A stretch of 37,426 nucleotides of DNA from G025836975 sp049646585 (GTDB taxonomy: Bacteria; Pseudomonadota; Gammaproteobacteria; Burkholderiales; Burkholderiaceae_B): assembly GCA_049646585.1 (NCBI GenBank), contig JBARWC010000042.1:1-37426 (forward strand). The letters run 5' to 3'. The position numbers were made by a program, and so were the translations under genes. Shown here piece by piece: positions 7,307 through 15,220 of the stretch (position 1 is its first letter; each line of letters starts with the position of its first letter). The notes beneath the pieces were generated by a model. The model worked only from the letters and a program-made list of their open reading frames with translations, made no database searches and had not been told where the DNA came from.

Positions 7307-7341
7307 ATACTGCCCCATCCTGTCCGGGGATGCCGCAGTAT
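7307..7341. other. Inverted repeat between fic and ynfA
   Basis: ATACTGC (7307-7313) and GCAGTAT (7335-7341) are perfect reverse complements. Between them, CCCATCC-type bases can pair with GGGGATG. The result is a long stem with a bulge, about 70 bases before the ynfA start. There is no T run. It could be an RNA leader structure, a processing site or a protein-binding dyad. Confidence 0.3.
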
Positions 7342-7413
7342 GCGCGGCCATGGCGGTCTTGGCCCCTTGTGCGTTATCGTCCCGCATATCGACCCGCCTT
7401 ACCGGAGCCCCTG

Positions 7414-7746
7414 TTGGAATTATTGCGCTTGACCGCTCTATTCGCCGTGACGGCCTTGGCCGAAATCGTCGGCTGCTATCTGCCCTGGCTGGTGCTCAGG
7501 CAGGGCAAGAGCCTGTACTTGCTGATTCCCGCCGCGCTTTCTCTGGCCCTGTTCGCCTGGCTGCTGACCCTGCACCCCTCGGCGGCGGGCCGTACCTACG
7601 CCGCCTATGGCGGCATGTACATTGCGGTGGCGCTGCTTTGGCTGCGCTTCGTCGACGGTGTCGCGCTGACGCGCTGGGATGTGGCCGGAGCGGGCATCGC
7701 TCTGGCCGGCATGGCGGTCATTGCTTTGCAACCTGCAAACGTCTGA
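7414..7746 (+). CDS. ynfA: YnfA/UPF0060 family small membrane protein
   Basis: The 110-residue product matches the YnfA/UPF0060 family (108 residues in E. coli), four-helix inner-membrane proteins related to small multidrug resistance transporters. Visible landmarks are ALAEIVGCYLPWLVLR near the first two helices, IPAALSLALFAWLLTLHP in the second, GRTYAAYGGMYIAVALLWL in the third and a final helix ending in VIALQPANV. The frame stays open upstream, but the TTG at 7414 is preferred: GGAG lies 6 bases before it (7404-7407) and the protein then has family length. A TTG at 7423 is an alternative. It converges on an MFS gene 23 bases downstream. Confidence 0.85.
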   Translation: MELLRLTALFAVTALAEIVGCYLPWLVLRQGKSLYLLIPAALSLALFAWLLTLHPSAAGRTYAAYGGMYIAVALLWLRFVDGVALTRWDVAGAGIALAGMAVIALQPANV

Positions 7747-7769
7747 CCGATAGGCTGGCGCGTTGCCGG

Positions 7770-9095
7770 CTACCGCGCCGCCGTCGCCGGCACGGTAAAG
7801 GCCTGCCGCGACGCCGGCAGTGTCATCGATACGCTGCTGGCCAGCAACAGCAGCGCTCCCGCGCTGCCGAAGGATATCCAGTGCGTGCCGAAGGTTTCGT
7901 ATCCCCAGCCGCCCAGCCAGGAACTGATCATGCCGCCGATCTGGTGGCCCAGGTAGGTCCAGCCGTAAAGTATGCCCACCAGGCGCACGCCGTAGAGGTC
8001 GGCAAGAATGGCTGACGACAGGGCGATGCTGCCGGCCCAGACGATGCCGCCTATGGTGGCGGCGGTGTAGAGTTCCCATTGCGTGCCCACCATGACCAGC
8101 GCAAAAAAGCCCAGGCCGCGGATCAGGTAGATGGCGGAAAGGATGTTCCGGCGCGGCACGATGTCCGACAGGCGGCCCAGCACCAGGGTGCTGAAGATTG
8201 CCGCGAAACCGATCAGGCCTATGCCGAAAGAGCCGGTCATGGCGTCGAAGCCGTGATCCATCAGCATGGGCACGCCGTGGGCGCCCAGCAAGTTCATGCT
8301 GTAGCCGCAGGCGAACAAGCCGAAGGCGATCTTCCAGAACGGCACGGTGTGCAGGGCGTCCTTGACCTTGAGTTCGACCGCCGGCGAGGGGCGGGCCGGG
8401 GCCTGGCCGGCGACGGCGGGTGCGGCGCAGTTGGCCGCCGCCAGTTCGGCGGGAGCGGCTGTTTTCTTGGCCGAGCGGACGTCGCCCAGAAGGGTGTCGG
8501 CCTCGGGCGGGGCGTCTTCGCGGATGATGAACAGGGCGATGGGTACGGTGACGACGGCCAGCAGGGCGGCGAAGCCAAGCAGGGTATGGCGCCAGCCCAG
8601 CCATTCGATGGACATTCCCAGCACGGGCGTCAGGATGGCGATGCCGGCCATGGAGCCGGTGGACAGGAAGAACAGCGCCATGCCGCGCCGCTGCACGAAC
8701 CAGCGGCTTAGCACCGGGGTCATGGTGACGGGGCTGACGAAAGCCAGGCCCAGGGACAGCAGTATGCCGAAGGACAGCAAAAAGCTTATGGGGCCGCTGG
8801 CGACCACGGTCCAGCCTATTGCGGCCACGATGAGGGCGGTGCCCAGCAGCAGCACGAAACGGGTTCCGCGGGTGTTGACCAGATGCCCGGCAATGGGCAT
8901 GCCTATGCCGTAGAACAGCATGCCGATGGCGATGATGCCCGCCAGCAGGCTGCGGCTGAAGCCAAGGTCGTGGGCGATGGGCAGGAAGAAGGGACCTATG
9001 CCCATGCGCAGGCCGACCGTCAAAAGCGTCAGCGTCGCGGCCGCGGCCACGATGGTCCAGCCGAAATACCAATTACCGATACGTCCGATCGCCAC
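7770..9095 (-). CDS. MFS transporter, monocarboxylate/OFA-like
   Basis: The 441-residue product is a 12-helix major facilitator protein with a hydrophilic loop in the middle (about 190-240). N-terminal residues GLRMGIGPFFLPIAHDLGFS and the loop GHLVNTRGTRFVLLLG correspond to the first helices and loop 2-3 of the family. TPVLSRWFVQRRGMALFFLS is the typical helix 4-5 motif of monocarboxylate/OFA-like members. The start is a GTG at 9093-9095 with a perfect AGGAGG ribosome site just upstream. It lies 24 bases after the LysR gene on the same strand, so the two are probably co-transcribed. The substrate cannot be read from sequence; an organic acid or a product of the nearby GGT locus is a guess. 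Confidence 0.85.
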   Translation of the reverse strand: MAIGRIGNWYFGWTIVAAAATLTLLTVGLRMGIGPFFLPIAHDLGFSRSLLAGIIAIGMLFYGIGMPIAGHLVNTRGTRFVLLLGTALIVAAIGWTVVASGPISFLLSFGILLSLGLAFVSPVTMTPVLSRWFVQRRGMALFFLSTGSMAGIAILTPVLGMSIEWLGWRHTLLGFAALLAVVTVPIALFIIREDAPPEADTLLGDVRSAKKTAAPAELAAANCAAPAVAGQAPARPSPAVELKVKDALHTVPFWKIAFGLFACGYSMNLLGAHGVPMLMDHGFDAMTGSFGIGLIGFAAIFSTLVLGRLSDIVPRRNILSAIYLIRGLGFFALVMVGTQWELYTAATIGGIVWAGSIALSSAILADLYGVRLVGILYGWTYLGHQIGGMISSWLGGWGYETFGTHWISFGSAGALLLLASSVSMTLPASRQAFTVPATAAR

Positions 9096-9119
9096 GATCG
9101 CCTCCTGTTTTTCCGTATT

Positions 9120-10001
9120 CTACCTAAGTGCCAGGCTGGCGTATCGGTTAAAGATGGCTTGAGTGATGTCCAGTTGCGTGCAGTCGCGCCGCACCAGCAT
9201 GCCGATGTCCCGCGAGGGCGAACCCAGCTCCGGCGGCAACGGCAGTATCCGCAGGCCTTTCATGGATTCCCAGTCCAGGGTATGCAGCAAGGGCAGCATG
9301 GTGACCCCCACGTCCTGCTGCACCAGGCCGAGCAGTTGCTCGATGGCGTTCAATTCCAGGAAGTCGTGGGGCAGGACGTCCATTTTTTGCAGCGCAAGGT
9401 CTATCTGCCTGCCGGTGTGCTGGCTGCGGTCGAAACGCAGGAAGGGGTGTTGGGCCAGGATCTCCCTGGGGTCGTCGCTTTGGACCGAGAGCGGGGCGAT
9501 GACCCGCAGCGGCTCGCGGTAAAGCAGGGACCAGGTCGTATCGGCGGGGCGCTTGCCGGTACCGACGACGAAAGCGGCATCGATGTCGCCCCGTTCGACC
9601 TTTTGGCTCAGCTCGCTGGATTTGCCCGAAACCAGCCGTATGCCCAGTTCTTTGTGCTCGTGCTTGAACTGGGACACGATCTTGGCCAGGATGCTCATGC
9701 TGGAGACGATGGAGCCTATGGTCAGCTCGCCCGTGAAAACCCCCGAAGGGGGGCGCGGCAGCCGGATGCGGTCGTACAGTTCCAGCAGGCGGTTCACCTC
9801 GGGCAGCAGCTCGCGCCCGGCCTGGTTCAGCAGGGCCAGCCGGCCGCTGCGGTCGAACAGTTCGCGGCCGAACTCTTTTTCCAGGGCCTGCATCTGCAGG
9901 CTGACGGCGGCCTGGGTAAGCCCCACGTGCTCGGCGGCTTCTGAAAAAGAGCCCAGCCGGGCGATGGTGACGAAGGTACGCAGAAAGCGCAGGGAACTCA
10001 T
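9120..10001 (-). CDS. LysR-family transcriptional regulator
   Basis: The 293-residue product has the N-terminal LysR winged helix-turn-helix (about 1-60: FVTIARLGSFSEAAEHVGLT, then QAAVSLQMQALEKEFGRELF) and a C-terminal effector domain (about 90-290). The gene is divergent from the GGT/transport cluster, whose first start codon is 129 bases away, and lies directly upstream of the MFS gene on its own strand. That is the classical position of a LysR activator of a divergent operon. The shared intergenic region holds a 12-bp direct repeat at 20-bp spacing (10083-10114) that may be its target. The effector is unknown; a gamma-glutamyl compound or peptide is inferred from the neighbours. Confidence 0.93.
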   Translation of the reverse strand: MSSLRFLRTFVTIARLGSFSEAAEHVGLTQAAVSLQMQALEKEFGRELFDRSGRLALLNQAGRELLPEVNRLLELYDRIRLPRPPSGVFTGELTIGSIVSSMSILAKIVSQFKHEHKELGIRLVSGKSSELSQKVERGDIDAAFVVGTGKRPADTTWSLLYREPLRVIAPLSVQSDDPREILAQHPFLRFDRSQHTGRQIDLALQKMDVLPHDFLELNAIEQLLGLVQQDVGVTMLPLLHTLDWESMKGLRILPLPPELGSPSRDIGMLVRRDCTQLDITQAIFNRYASLALR

Positions 10002-10082
10002 AAAAAAAACTTGAAAGACAAATAGAAAACTAAATTGATCTAATGAGAGAATAATAGTAGCTTAGACGGCTGGCTCAGAAAT

Positions 10083-10114
10083 CTTATTTGGCAACACCCA
10101 TCCTTATTTGGCAA
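10083..10114. promoter_or_regulatory. 12-bp tandem direct repeat upstream of the GGT cluster
   Basis: CTTATTTGGCAA occurs at 10083-10094 and again, identical, at 10103-10114, exactly 20 bp apart, about two helical turns on the same face of the DNA. The pair ends 16 bases before the first GGT ATG, in an AT-rich intergenic region shared with the divergent LysR gene. A regulator-binding site or an overlap with the promoter is likely. The binding protein is not proven. Confidence 0.5.
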
Positions 10115-10130
10115 TACACGCCTTCCCGAC

Positions 10131-11759
10131 ATGAAAAACTTCAATTGGTCCAATCCCTATCCGTCCGTACGCACGCCGGTGTTCGCGCGCAATGTGGTGT
10201 CCACTTCCCATCCGCTGGCGGCCCAGGCGGGCTTGCGCATGATGCTCAAGGGCGGCAATGCGGTTGATGCGGCCATAGCGGCCGCCGCCACCATCACGCT
10301 GGTCGAGCCGGTTTCCTGCGGCATGGGCGGCGACTGTTTTGCCATTTTGTGGGACGGCAAGAAGCTGCATGGCCTGAATTCGTCCGGCGTGGCGCCGGCC
10401 GCCTGGAACGTGGAATACTTCAAGCGCAAGTACGGCACGGATTCCAACGGCCTGGCCAAGCAGCCCAAGCGCGGCTGGGACTCGGCTTCGGTGCCCGGAG
10501 TGGTCGCCGGCTGGGCGGCCTTGCACGGCAAGTTCGGCAAGCTTCCCTTCGAGGACCTGTTCGAGCCCGCCATCGAGATCGCCGAACGCGGTTTCGTGGT
10601 GCCGCCCGTGGTGGCCGGCAAATGGGCCAAAGCGGCTGAAGAACTGAAAGACCAGCCCGGCTATGCCGACGCCTTCATGCCCGACGGCCGCGCGCCGCGC
10701 ATCGGCGAGCTGTTCCGCCTAAAGGGTGCGGCCAATACCCTCAAGCGCATTGCGCAGACCCATGGCCGCGACTTCTACGAAGGCGAGCTGGCCGAGAAGA
10801 TTGCCGCCTTCAGCCGCGAATGCGGCGGCGCCATGACGCTGGACGACCTGCGCGGCTACAAGCCGGAATGGGTCGAGCCCATTTCCAAGAATTATCACGG
10901 CTACACCCTGAACGAAATCCCTCCCAATGGGCAAGGCATCGCGGCGCTGATCGCGCTGGGCATCTGCGAGCGCTTCGACCTGCGCAACATCCCCGTCGAT
11001 TCGATCCAGTCGCAGCACATCCAGATCGAAGCCATGAAACTGGCCTTCGCCGACCTGTACCGCTATGTGTCCGACCCGCGCAGCATGCCGGTGACCCCCG
11101 AGCAAATGCTGGACGACGGCTATCTGGACAGCCGGGCCAAGCTCATACGCCTGGACCAGGCCTCGTTTCCGGCCGCCGGCCGCCCGCATGCCGGCGGCAC
11201 CATCTACCTTAGCGCCGCCGACGAAAGCGGCATGATGATCTCTTTCATCCAGTCGAACTACATGGGCTTCGGTTCGGGCGTGGTGGTGCCGAATACGGGC
11301 ATCAGTCTGCAGAACCGCGGCGTGGGTTTCTCGATGGACCCGAAGTCGCCCAATGTGGTCGAAGGCGGCAAGCGGCCCTTCCATACCATTATCCCCGGCT
11401 TCCTGACCCGCGACGGCAAGCCCGTCATGAGCTTCGGCGTCATGGGCGGCGACATGCAGCCGCAGGGCCATTTGCAGACCGTGGTGCGCATGATCGATTA
11501 CGACCAGCAGCCCCAGGCGGCCTGCTGCGCCCCGCGCTGGAAGGTAAACCGCGATTTCACGCTGGATATCGAGCACACCATGAATCCCGCCGTTACCCAG
11601 GGTCTGATCGATATGGGGCACAAGCTGCACTCCGTGAACGATCCCTATATGGATTTCGGCGCGGGGCAGTTCATCTGGCGCATTTCCGAAGACGACAACG
11701 AACAAGGGTATGTTGCGGCCAGCGATAGCCGCAGGGATGGCCAGGCAGTAGGTTTCTGA
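10131..11759 (+). CDS. Gamma-glutamyltransferase-like Ntn-hydrolase (cytoplasmic, YwrD-like)
   Basis: GGT-family enzymes cut gamma-glutamyl bonds after self-cleavage at a conserved threonine that becomes the catalytic N-terminus of the small subunit. The 542-residue product has the N-terminal ASTSHPLAA-type region, GGNAVDAAIAAA and VEPVSCGMGGDCF of the family, GWDSASVPGVVAGW, the presumed cleavage threonine in GGTIYLSAAD (Thr357) and the C-terminal GVMGGDMQPQGH oxyanion loop. No signal peptide is present, unlike periplasmic E. coli GGT, so it probably acts in the cytoplasm, as proposed for Bacillus YwrD. The substrate-binding segment reads GVAP where many GGTs have GRAP, so glutathione may not be the substrate. 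It is the first gene of the cluster, 29 bases before the binding-protein gene. Confidence 0.88.
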   Translation: MKNFNWSNPYPSVRTPVFARNVVSTSHPLAAQAGLRMMLKGGNAVDAAIAAAATITLVEPVSCGMGGDCFAILWDGKKLHGLNSSGVAPAAWNVEYFKRKYGTDSNGLAKQPKRGWDSASVPGVVAGWAALHGKFGKLPFEDLFEPAIEIAERGFVVPPVVAGKWAKAAEELKDQPGYADAFMPDGRAPRIGELFRLKGAANTLKRIAQTHGRDFYEGELAEKIAAFSRECGGAMTLDDLRGYKPEWVEPISKNYHGYTLNEIPPNGQGIAALIALGICERFDLRNIPVDSIQSQHIQIEAMKLAFADLYRYVSDPRSMPVTPEQMLDDGYLDSRAKLIRLDQASFPAAGRPHAGGTIYLSAADESGMMISFIQSNYMGFGSGVVVPNTGISLQNRGVGFSMDPKSPNVVEGGKRPFHTIIPGFLTRDGKPVMSFGVMGGDMQPQGHLQTVVRMIDYDQQPQAACCAPRWKVNRDFTLDIEHTMNPAVTQGLIDMGHKLHSVNDPYMDFGAGQFIWRISEDDNEQGYVAASDSRRDGQAVGF

Positions 11760-11788
11760 TCAAAAAGGAAAAAGAGGAGACACAACAC

Positions 11789-13303
11789 ATGAAAAAAATA
11801 GCGTTGATCGCAGGCGGCCTGTTGATGGGCGTGGCCGCCGCCAGCCACGCGCAGGATGTGCGCATCGGCATGCAGGACGATCCGGACACCCTGGATCCGC
11901 ATCGCTCGCGCACCTATGCGGCGCGTATTGTTTTCACTTCGCTGTGCGACAAGCTGGTGGACATCGACGGCAAGCTGCAGTTCGTGCCCAAGCTGGCCAA
12001 ATCCTGGTCCTGGAACGACGACAGCACGGCGCTGACCTTCAAGCTGCGCGAAGACGCCGTTTTCCATGACGGCAGCAAGTTTGATGCGAAGGCGGCCAAG
12101 GCCAATCTGGAAAGGGCCATCAGCCTGCCGGAAAGCCAGCGCAAGAGCGAACTGGCGTCGGTCAGCCAGGTGGAAGCGCCCGACGACTACACCCTGGTCA
12201 TCAAGGTGAAGCAGCCCGACGCGCCCCTGCTGGCGCAGTTGTCGGACCGGGCCGGCATGATGCTGTCGCCGAAAAGCTTTGCGGGCGCGGACAGCGCCTC
12301 TACGGTGGGCCGTAACCCGGTCTGCTCGGGGCCGTACAAATTCGTCGAGCGCGTCCAGAACGACCGCATCGTTCTGGAAAAATTCGACAAATACTACGAT
12401 GCCAAAGACTATGCCTTCGACAAGGTCACCTTCTTTGCCATACCCGACTCCACGGTGCGCCTGTCCAATTTGAAATCGGGCGGCATAGACATTCTTGAGC
12501 GGGCCAACCCCAGCGACGTTCCTGAAATCAAAAAGGATGCCGGGCTGGTGTTCAAGCCGGTCACCGGCCTGGGCTTTCGCCAGTTCATGTTCAACGTGAG
12601 TAATGGGGAAAAGTCCAAGACCAACCCCTTCAGCAACAAGCTGGTGCGCCAGGCCTTCCAGTTGACCATAGACCGCGACGCCATCAACGAAGTGATAGGC
12701 GGGGGCATCTTCCCTCCGGCGCAGCAGCCCTTCCCGCTGGCCAGCCCTTACCTCAGCGAGAAGTTCCCTGTCGTCAAGCCCGACATCGCCAAGGCCAAGG
12801 CCTTGCTGAAGCAGGCGGGCATGGAAACCGTGCAGGCCCAACTGACCTTCGCCAACAACACCATCGAGGCCTCCACGGCCGAAATGGTGCAGGCCATGGC
12901 CGCCCAGGCGGGCTTCCAGCTTAGCCTGCGTCCCACCGAGTACGCCGCCATGCTGGCCGAGTCGGCCAAGGGCAACTTCCAGGTGGACATGCGCGGCTGG
13001 TCGGGTCGGGTCGACCCGGACGGCAATATTTTCTCGTTCGTGACCTGCAAGGGCACGCTGAACGACGGCAAGTATTGCAATCCCAAGGTTGACGAAATCT
13101 TGCGCAAGGCACGCACGATCTCCGATCAGGCAAAGCGCAAAGCCGTTTACGACGAAGCCCAGACGATATTGCAGGACGAATTGCCCAGCATGTATATTTA
13201 CTATCAGCCGTGGCCCTTCGTCGTCCAGAAGAAAGTGCAAGGCTTTGATCCTTTCCCGGACGGCATGATCCGGCTTAAAGGGGTGTCCTTCTCCAAGGGG
13301 TGA
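11789..13303 (+). CDS. ABC transporter periplasmic binding protein, peptide/glutathione type (family 5), copy 1
   Basis: The 504-residue product has a clear Sec signal peptide (KK at 2-3, hydrophobic core, SHA at 19-21, likely cut before Gln22). The mature part starts QDVRIGMQDDPDTLDPHRSR, typical of family 5 solute-binding proteins (DppA, OppA, GsiB). It would capture a peptide or gamma-glutamyl compound in the periplasm and deliver it to the permeases encoded next. AGGAGA at 11774-11779 supports the ATG. It is clearly paralogous to the binding protein at 17108: both share IVFTSLCDKLVDI-like and QLSDRAGMM segments. A strong GC hairpin follows before the permease gene, a frequent arrangement for over-producing the binding protein. 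Confidence 0.93.
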   Translation: MKKIALIAGGLLMGVAAASHAQDVRIGMQDDPDTLDPHRSRTYAARIVFTSLCDKLVDIDGKLQFVPKLAKSWSWNDDSTALTFKLREDAVFHDGSKFDAKAAKANLERAISLPESQRKSELASVSQVEAPDDYTLVIKVKQPDAPLLAQLSDRAGMMLSPKSFAGADSASTVGRNPVCSGPYKFVERVQNDRIVLEKFDKYYDAKDYAFDKVTFFAIPDSTVRLSNLKSGGIDILERANPSDVPEIKKDAGLVFKPVTGLGFRQFMFNVSNGEKSKTNPFSNKLVRQAFQLTIDRDAINEVIGGGIFPPAQQPFPLASPYLSEKFPVVKPDIAKAKALLKQAGMETVQAQLTFANNTIEASTAEMVQAMAAQAGFQLSLRPTEYAAMLAESAKGNFQVDMRGWSGRVDPDGNIFSFVTCKGTLNDGKYCNPKVDEILRKARTISDQAKRKAVYDEAQTILQDELPSMYIYYQPWPFVVQKKVQGFDPFPDGMIRLKGVSFSKG

Positions 13304-13314
13304 TCCCCCGCTTA

Positions 13315-13354
13315 CCCGCCCCGCACCCGGCGCCTGGTCGCCGCGCGGGGCGGG
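13315..13354 (+). other. GC-rich intercistronic stem-loop after the binding-protein gene
   Basis: CCCGCCCCGC (13315-13324) pairs perfectly with GCGGGGCGGG (13345-13354). Inside the loop, GGCG (13329-13332) pairs with CGCC (13339-13342). No T run follows, so full termination is unlikely. It probably stabilises the upstream mRNA or partly reduces permease expression relative to the binding protein. Confidence 0.55.
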
Positions 13355-13387
13355 CGCACCGTTCTACGCAAGCCAGGACTCCATTGC

Positions 13388-14332
13388 ATGTTCAAGCTTA
13401 TTTTGCGCCGTGTCATCGTAGCCATACCCACGCTGATACTGGTGTCTATCGTTATATTTGGTTTACAGAAAATACTGCCGGGCGATCCGGTGCTGGCCAT
13501 GGCGGGCGAAGAACGCGATCCCGCCGTGCTGGACTTCCTGCGCGAAAAGTATCGCCTGAACGATCCGCTACCCACCCAATATGTGGCCTGGATCAAGGAA
13601 GTCAGCCAGGGCAATCTGGGTGTGTCCCTGCGCACCGACATCCCCGTCACCACACTGGTGGCCCAGAAGCTGCCCGTCACCATACACCTGGCCATCATGG
13701 CCATGCTGTTCGCCATACTGTCGGGTATCCCGCTAGGCATCCTGGCGGCGGTGCGCAAGGGGACGAAGGCGGAATTCGGCGCCAACCTGTTCGCGCTATC
13801 GGGCATGTCCATTCCGAACTTCTGGCTGGGCATCATTCTTATCATGATCGTCTCGGTGCAGTTCAAGCTGCTGCCGGCATCCGGCTACGTGCCGCCCGGC
13901 CAGGATTTCTGGCTGTCCATGAAAACCATACTGATGCCGTCGCTGGTGCTGTCCACGGCCATCGCCGCCTATCTCATGCGCCATACCCGTTCGGCCATGC
14001 TCGAGGCGCTCAGCGCCGATTACGTGCGCACCGCGCGCGCCAAGGGGGCGTCCGAACGCATCGTGGTGCTGCGCCATGCGCTGCGCAACGCGCTGATGCC
14101 CATCGTCACGCTGGTGACCATTCTGTTCGGCGAGCTGCTGGCCGGCGCCGTGCTGACCGAACAGATTTTCGGCATACCGGGCTTCGGCAAGCTGCTGGTC
14201 GATGCGGTGTTCAATCGCGACTATGCGGTGGTGCAGGGCGTGGTGCTGTGCATTGCGGTCGGCTTCATCGTGCTGACGCTGGTGGCCGACGTGTTGTACA
14301 TATTGATCAATCCGCGCTTGAGGTATTCATGA
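13388..14332 (+). CDS. ABC transporter permease (DppB/GsiC type)
   Basis: The 314-residue inner-membrane protein has the six-helix BPD_transp_1 fold with the DppB-type N-terminus (ILRRVIVAIPTLILVSIVIF, then LPGDPV) and a periplasmic segment before helix 2 (PTQYVAWIKEVSQGNLGVSL). The cytoplasmic EAA loop, which docks to the ATPase, is visible as DYVRTARAKGASERIVVLRH. The GELLAGAVLTEQIFGIPGFG stretch is highly conserved in this subfamily. AGGA at 13375-13378 precedes the ATG. The stop codon overlaps the next start codon (ATGA), so it is tightly coupled to its partner permease. The pair resembles GsiC/GsiD and DppB/DppC. Confidence 0.95.
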   Translation: MFKLILRRVIVAIPTLILVSIVIFGLQKILPGDPVLAMAGEERDPAVLDFLREKYRLNDPLPTQYVAWIKEVSQGNLGVSLRTDIPVTTLVAQKLPVTIHLAIMAMLFAILSGIPLGILAAVRKGTKAEFGANLFALSGMSIPNFWLGIILIMIVSVQFKLLPASGYVPPGQDFWLSMKTILMPSLVLSTAIAAYLMRHTRSAMLEALSADYVRTARAKGASERIVVLRHALRNALMPIVTLVTILFGELLAGAVLTEQIFGIPGFGKLLVDAVFNRDYAVVQGVVLCIAVGFIVLTLVADVLYILINPRLRYS

Positions 14333-15207
14333 GTTCCCTTGCTCCCGCCGCCGCGCAGGGCGCGTTCGAACGACGCCGCAGCCGGTCCTGGTCCAAATTC
14401 AAACGCAGCCCGGCGGCCATGCTGGGCGCGGCCATCGTCTTGTTCTTCGTGCTGGTGGCCATTTTCGCGCCGCTGATCGTGGACTACGATCCGGCCAAGG
14501 TAAGCTTCACCGCCATACGCAAGGCGCCCTCGGCCGCGCACTGGTTCGGCACCGACGAGCTGGGCCGCGACATTCTCAGCCGCATGGTCTACGGCGCTCG
14601 TGCTTCGCTGCTGGCCGGCATGTGCTCCGTGCTGATCGCGCTGGGCGTGGGCGTGCCATTCGGCCTGCTGGCGGGCTATTTCGGCGGCCTGGTCGACGGC
14701 TGCATCTCGCGAGCGACCGAGGCGCTGCTGTCCATTCCCTTCCTGATACTGGCCATTGCGCTGGCGGCTTTCCTGGGCCCCAGCCTGATCAACGCGATGA
14801 TAGCCATCGGCGTGTCGGCCGCGCCGCTGTTCATCCGGCTCGCGCGCGGGCAGGTGCTGGCCATCAAGAACGAAGATTATGTGCAAAGCACGCGCTCGCT
14901 GGGCGCCTCGAATACGCGCATCATCCTGCGGCACATCCTGCCCAACGTCATGCCCGCGCTCATCGTCCAGGCGACCATCATGATCGCCAGCGCCATCATT
15001 GCCGAGGCCAGCCTGTCCTTCCTGGGTCTGGGCCTGCAACCGCCCAATCCTTCATGGGGTTCCATGCTCAACACCGCCAAGAATTTCATGACCCAGGCGC
15101 CGTGGATGTCCATCTTCCCCGGCTCGGCGATCTTCCTGGTGGTTTTCGGATTCAACCTTCTGGGCGACGGGCTGCGCGATGCGCTGGACCCGCGGCAAGA
15201 GCATTAA
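14329..15207 (+). CDS. ABC transporter permease (DppC/GsiD type)
   Basis: The 292-residue product is the second channel subunit. It has a cytoplasmic N-terminus (FKRSPAAMLGA), a first helix and APLIVDYDP, then the hallmark HWFGTDELGRDILSRMVYGA of DppC-type permeases. The EAA loop is EDYVQSTRSLGASNTRIILR, and EASLSFLGLGLQPPNPSWG lies near the end. The ATG at 14329 overlaps the stop of the first permease by four bases (ATGA). The frame is open far upstream, but those codons are only the antiparallel reading of the first permease. The ATPase gene starts 13 bases downstream. It would heterodimerise with the preceding permease. Confidence 0.95.
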   Translation: MSSLAPAAAQGAFERRRSRSWSKFKRSPAAMLGAAIVLFFVLVAIFAPLIVDYDPAKVSFTAIRKAPSAAHWFGTDELGRDILSRMVYGARASLLAGMCSVLIALGVGVPFGLLAGYFGGLVDGCISRATEALLSIPFLILAIALAAFLGPSLINAMIAIGVSAAPLFIRLARGQVLAIKNEDYVQSTRSLGASNTRIILRHILPNVMPALIVQATIMIASAIIAEASLSFLGLGLQPPNPSWGSMLNTAKNFMTQAPWMSIFPGSAIFLVVFGFNLLGDGLRDALDPRQEH

Positions 15208-15220
15208 GGCCCGTCTAGCC

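Noticed and set aside
7438..9072. A 544-codon minus-strand frame overlapping the MFS gene
   Set aside because: Same strand, shifted frame; the composition is Arg/His-rich and the alternative frame encodes a clear 12-helix transporter with a perfect ribosome site.
11645..13240. A 531-codon minus-strand frame opposite the first binding-protein gene
   Set aside because: The plus-strand gene has a signal peptide and family 5 motifs; the reverse frame has none.
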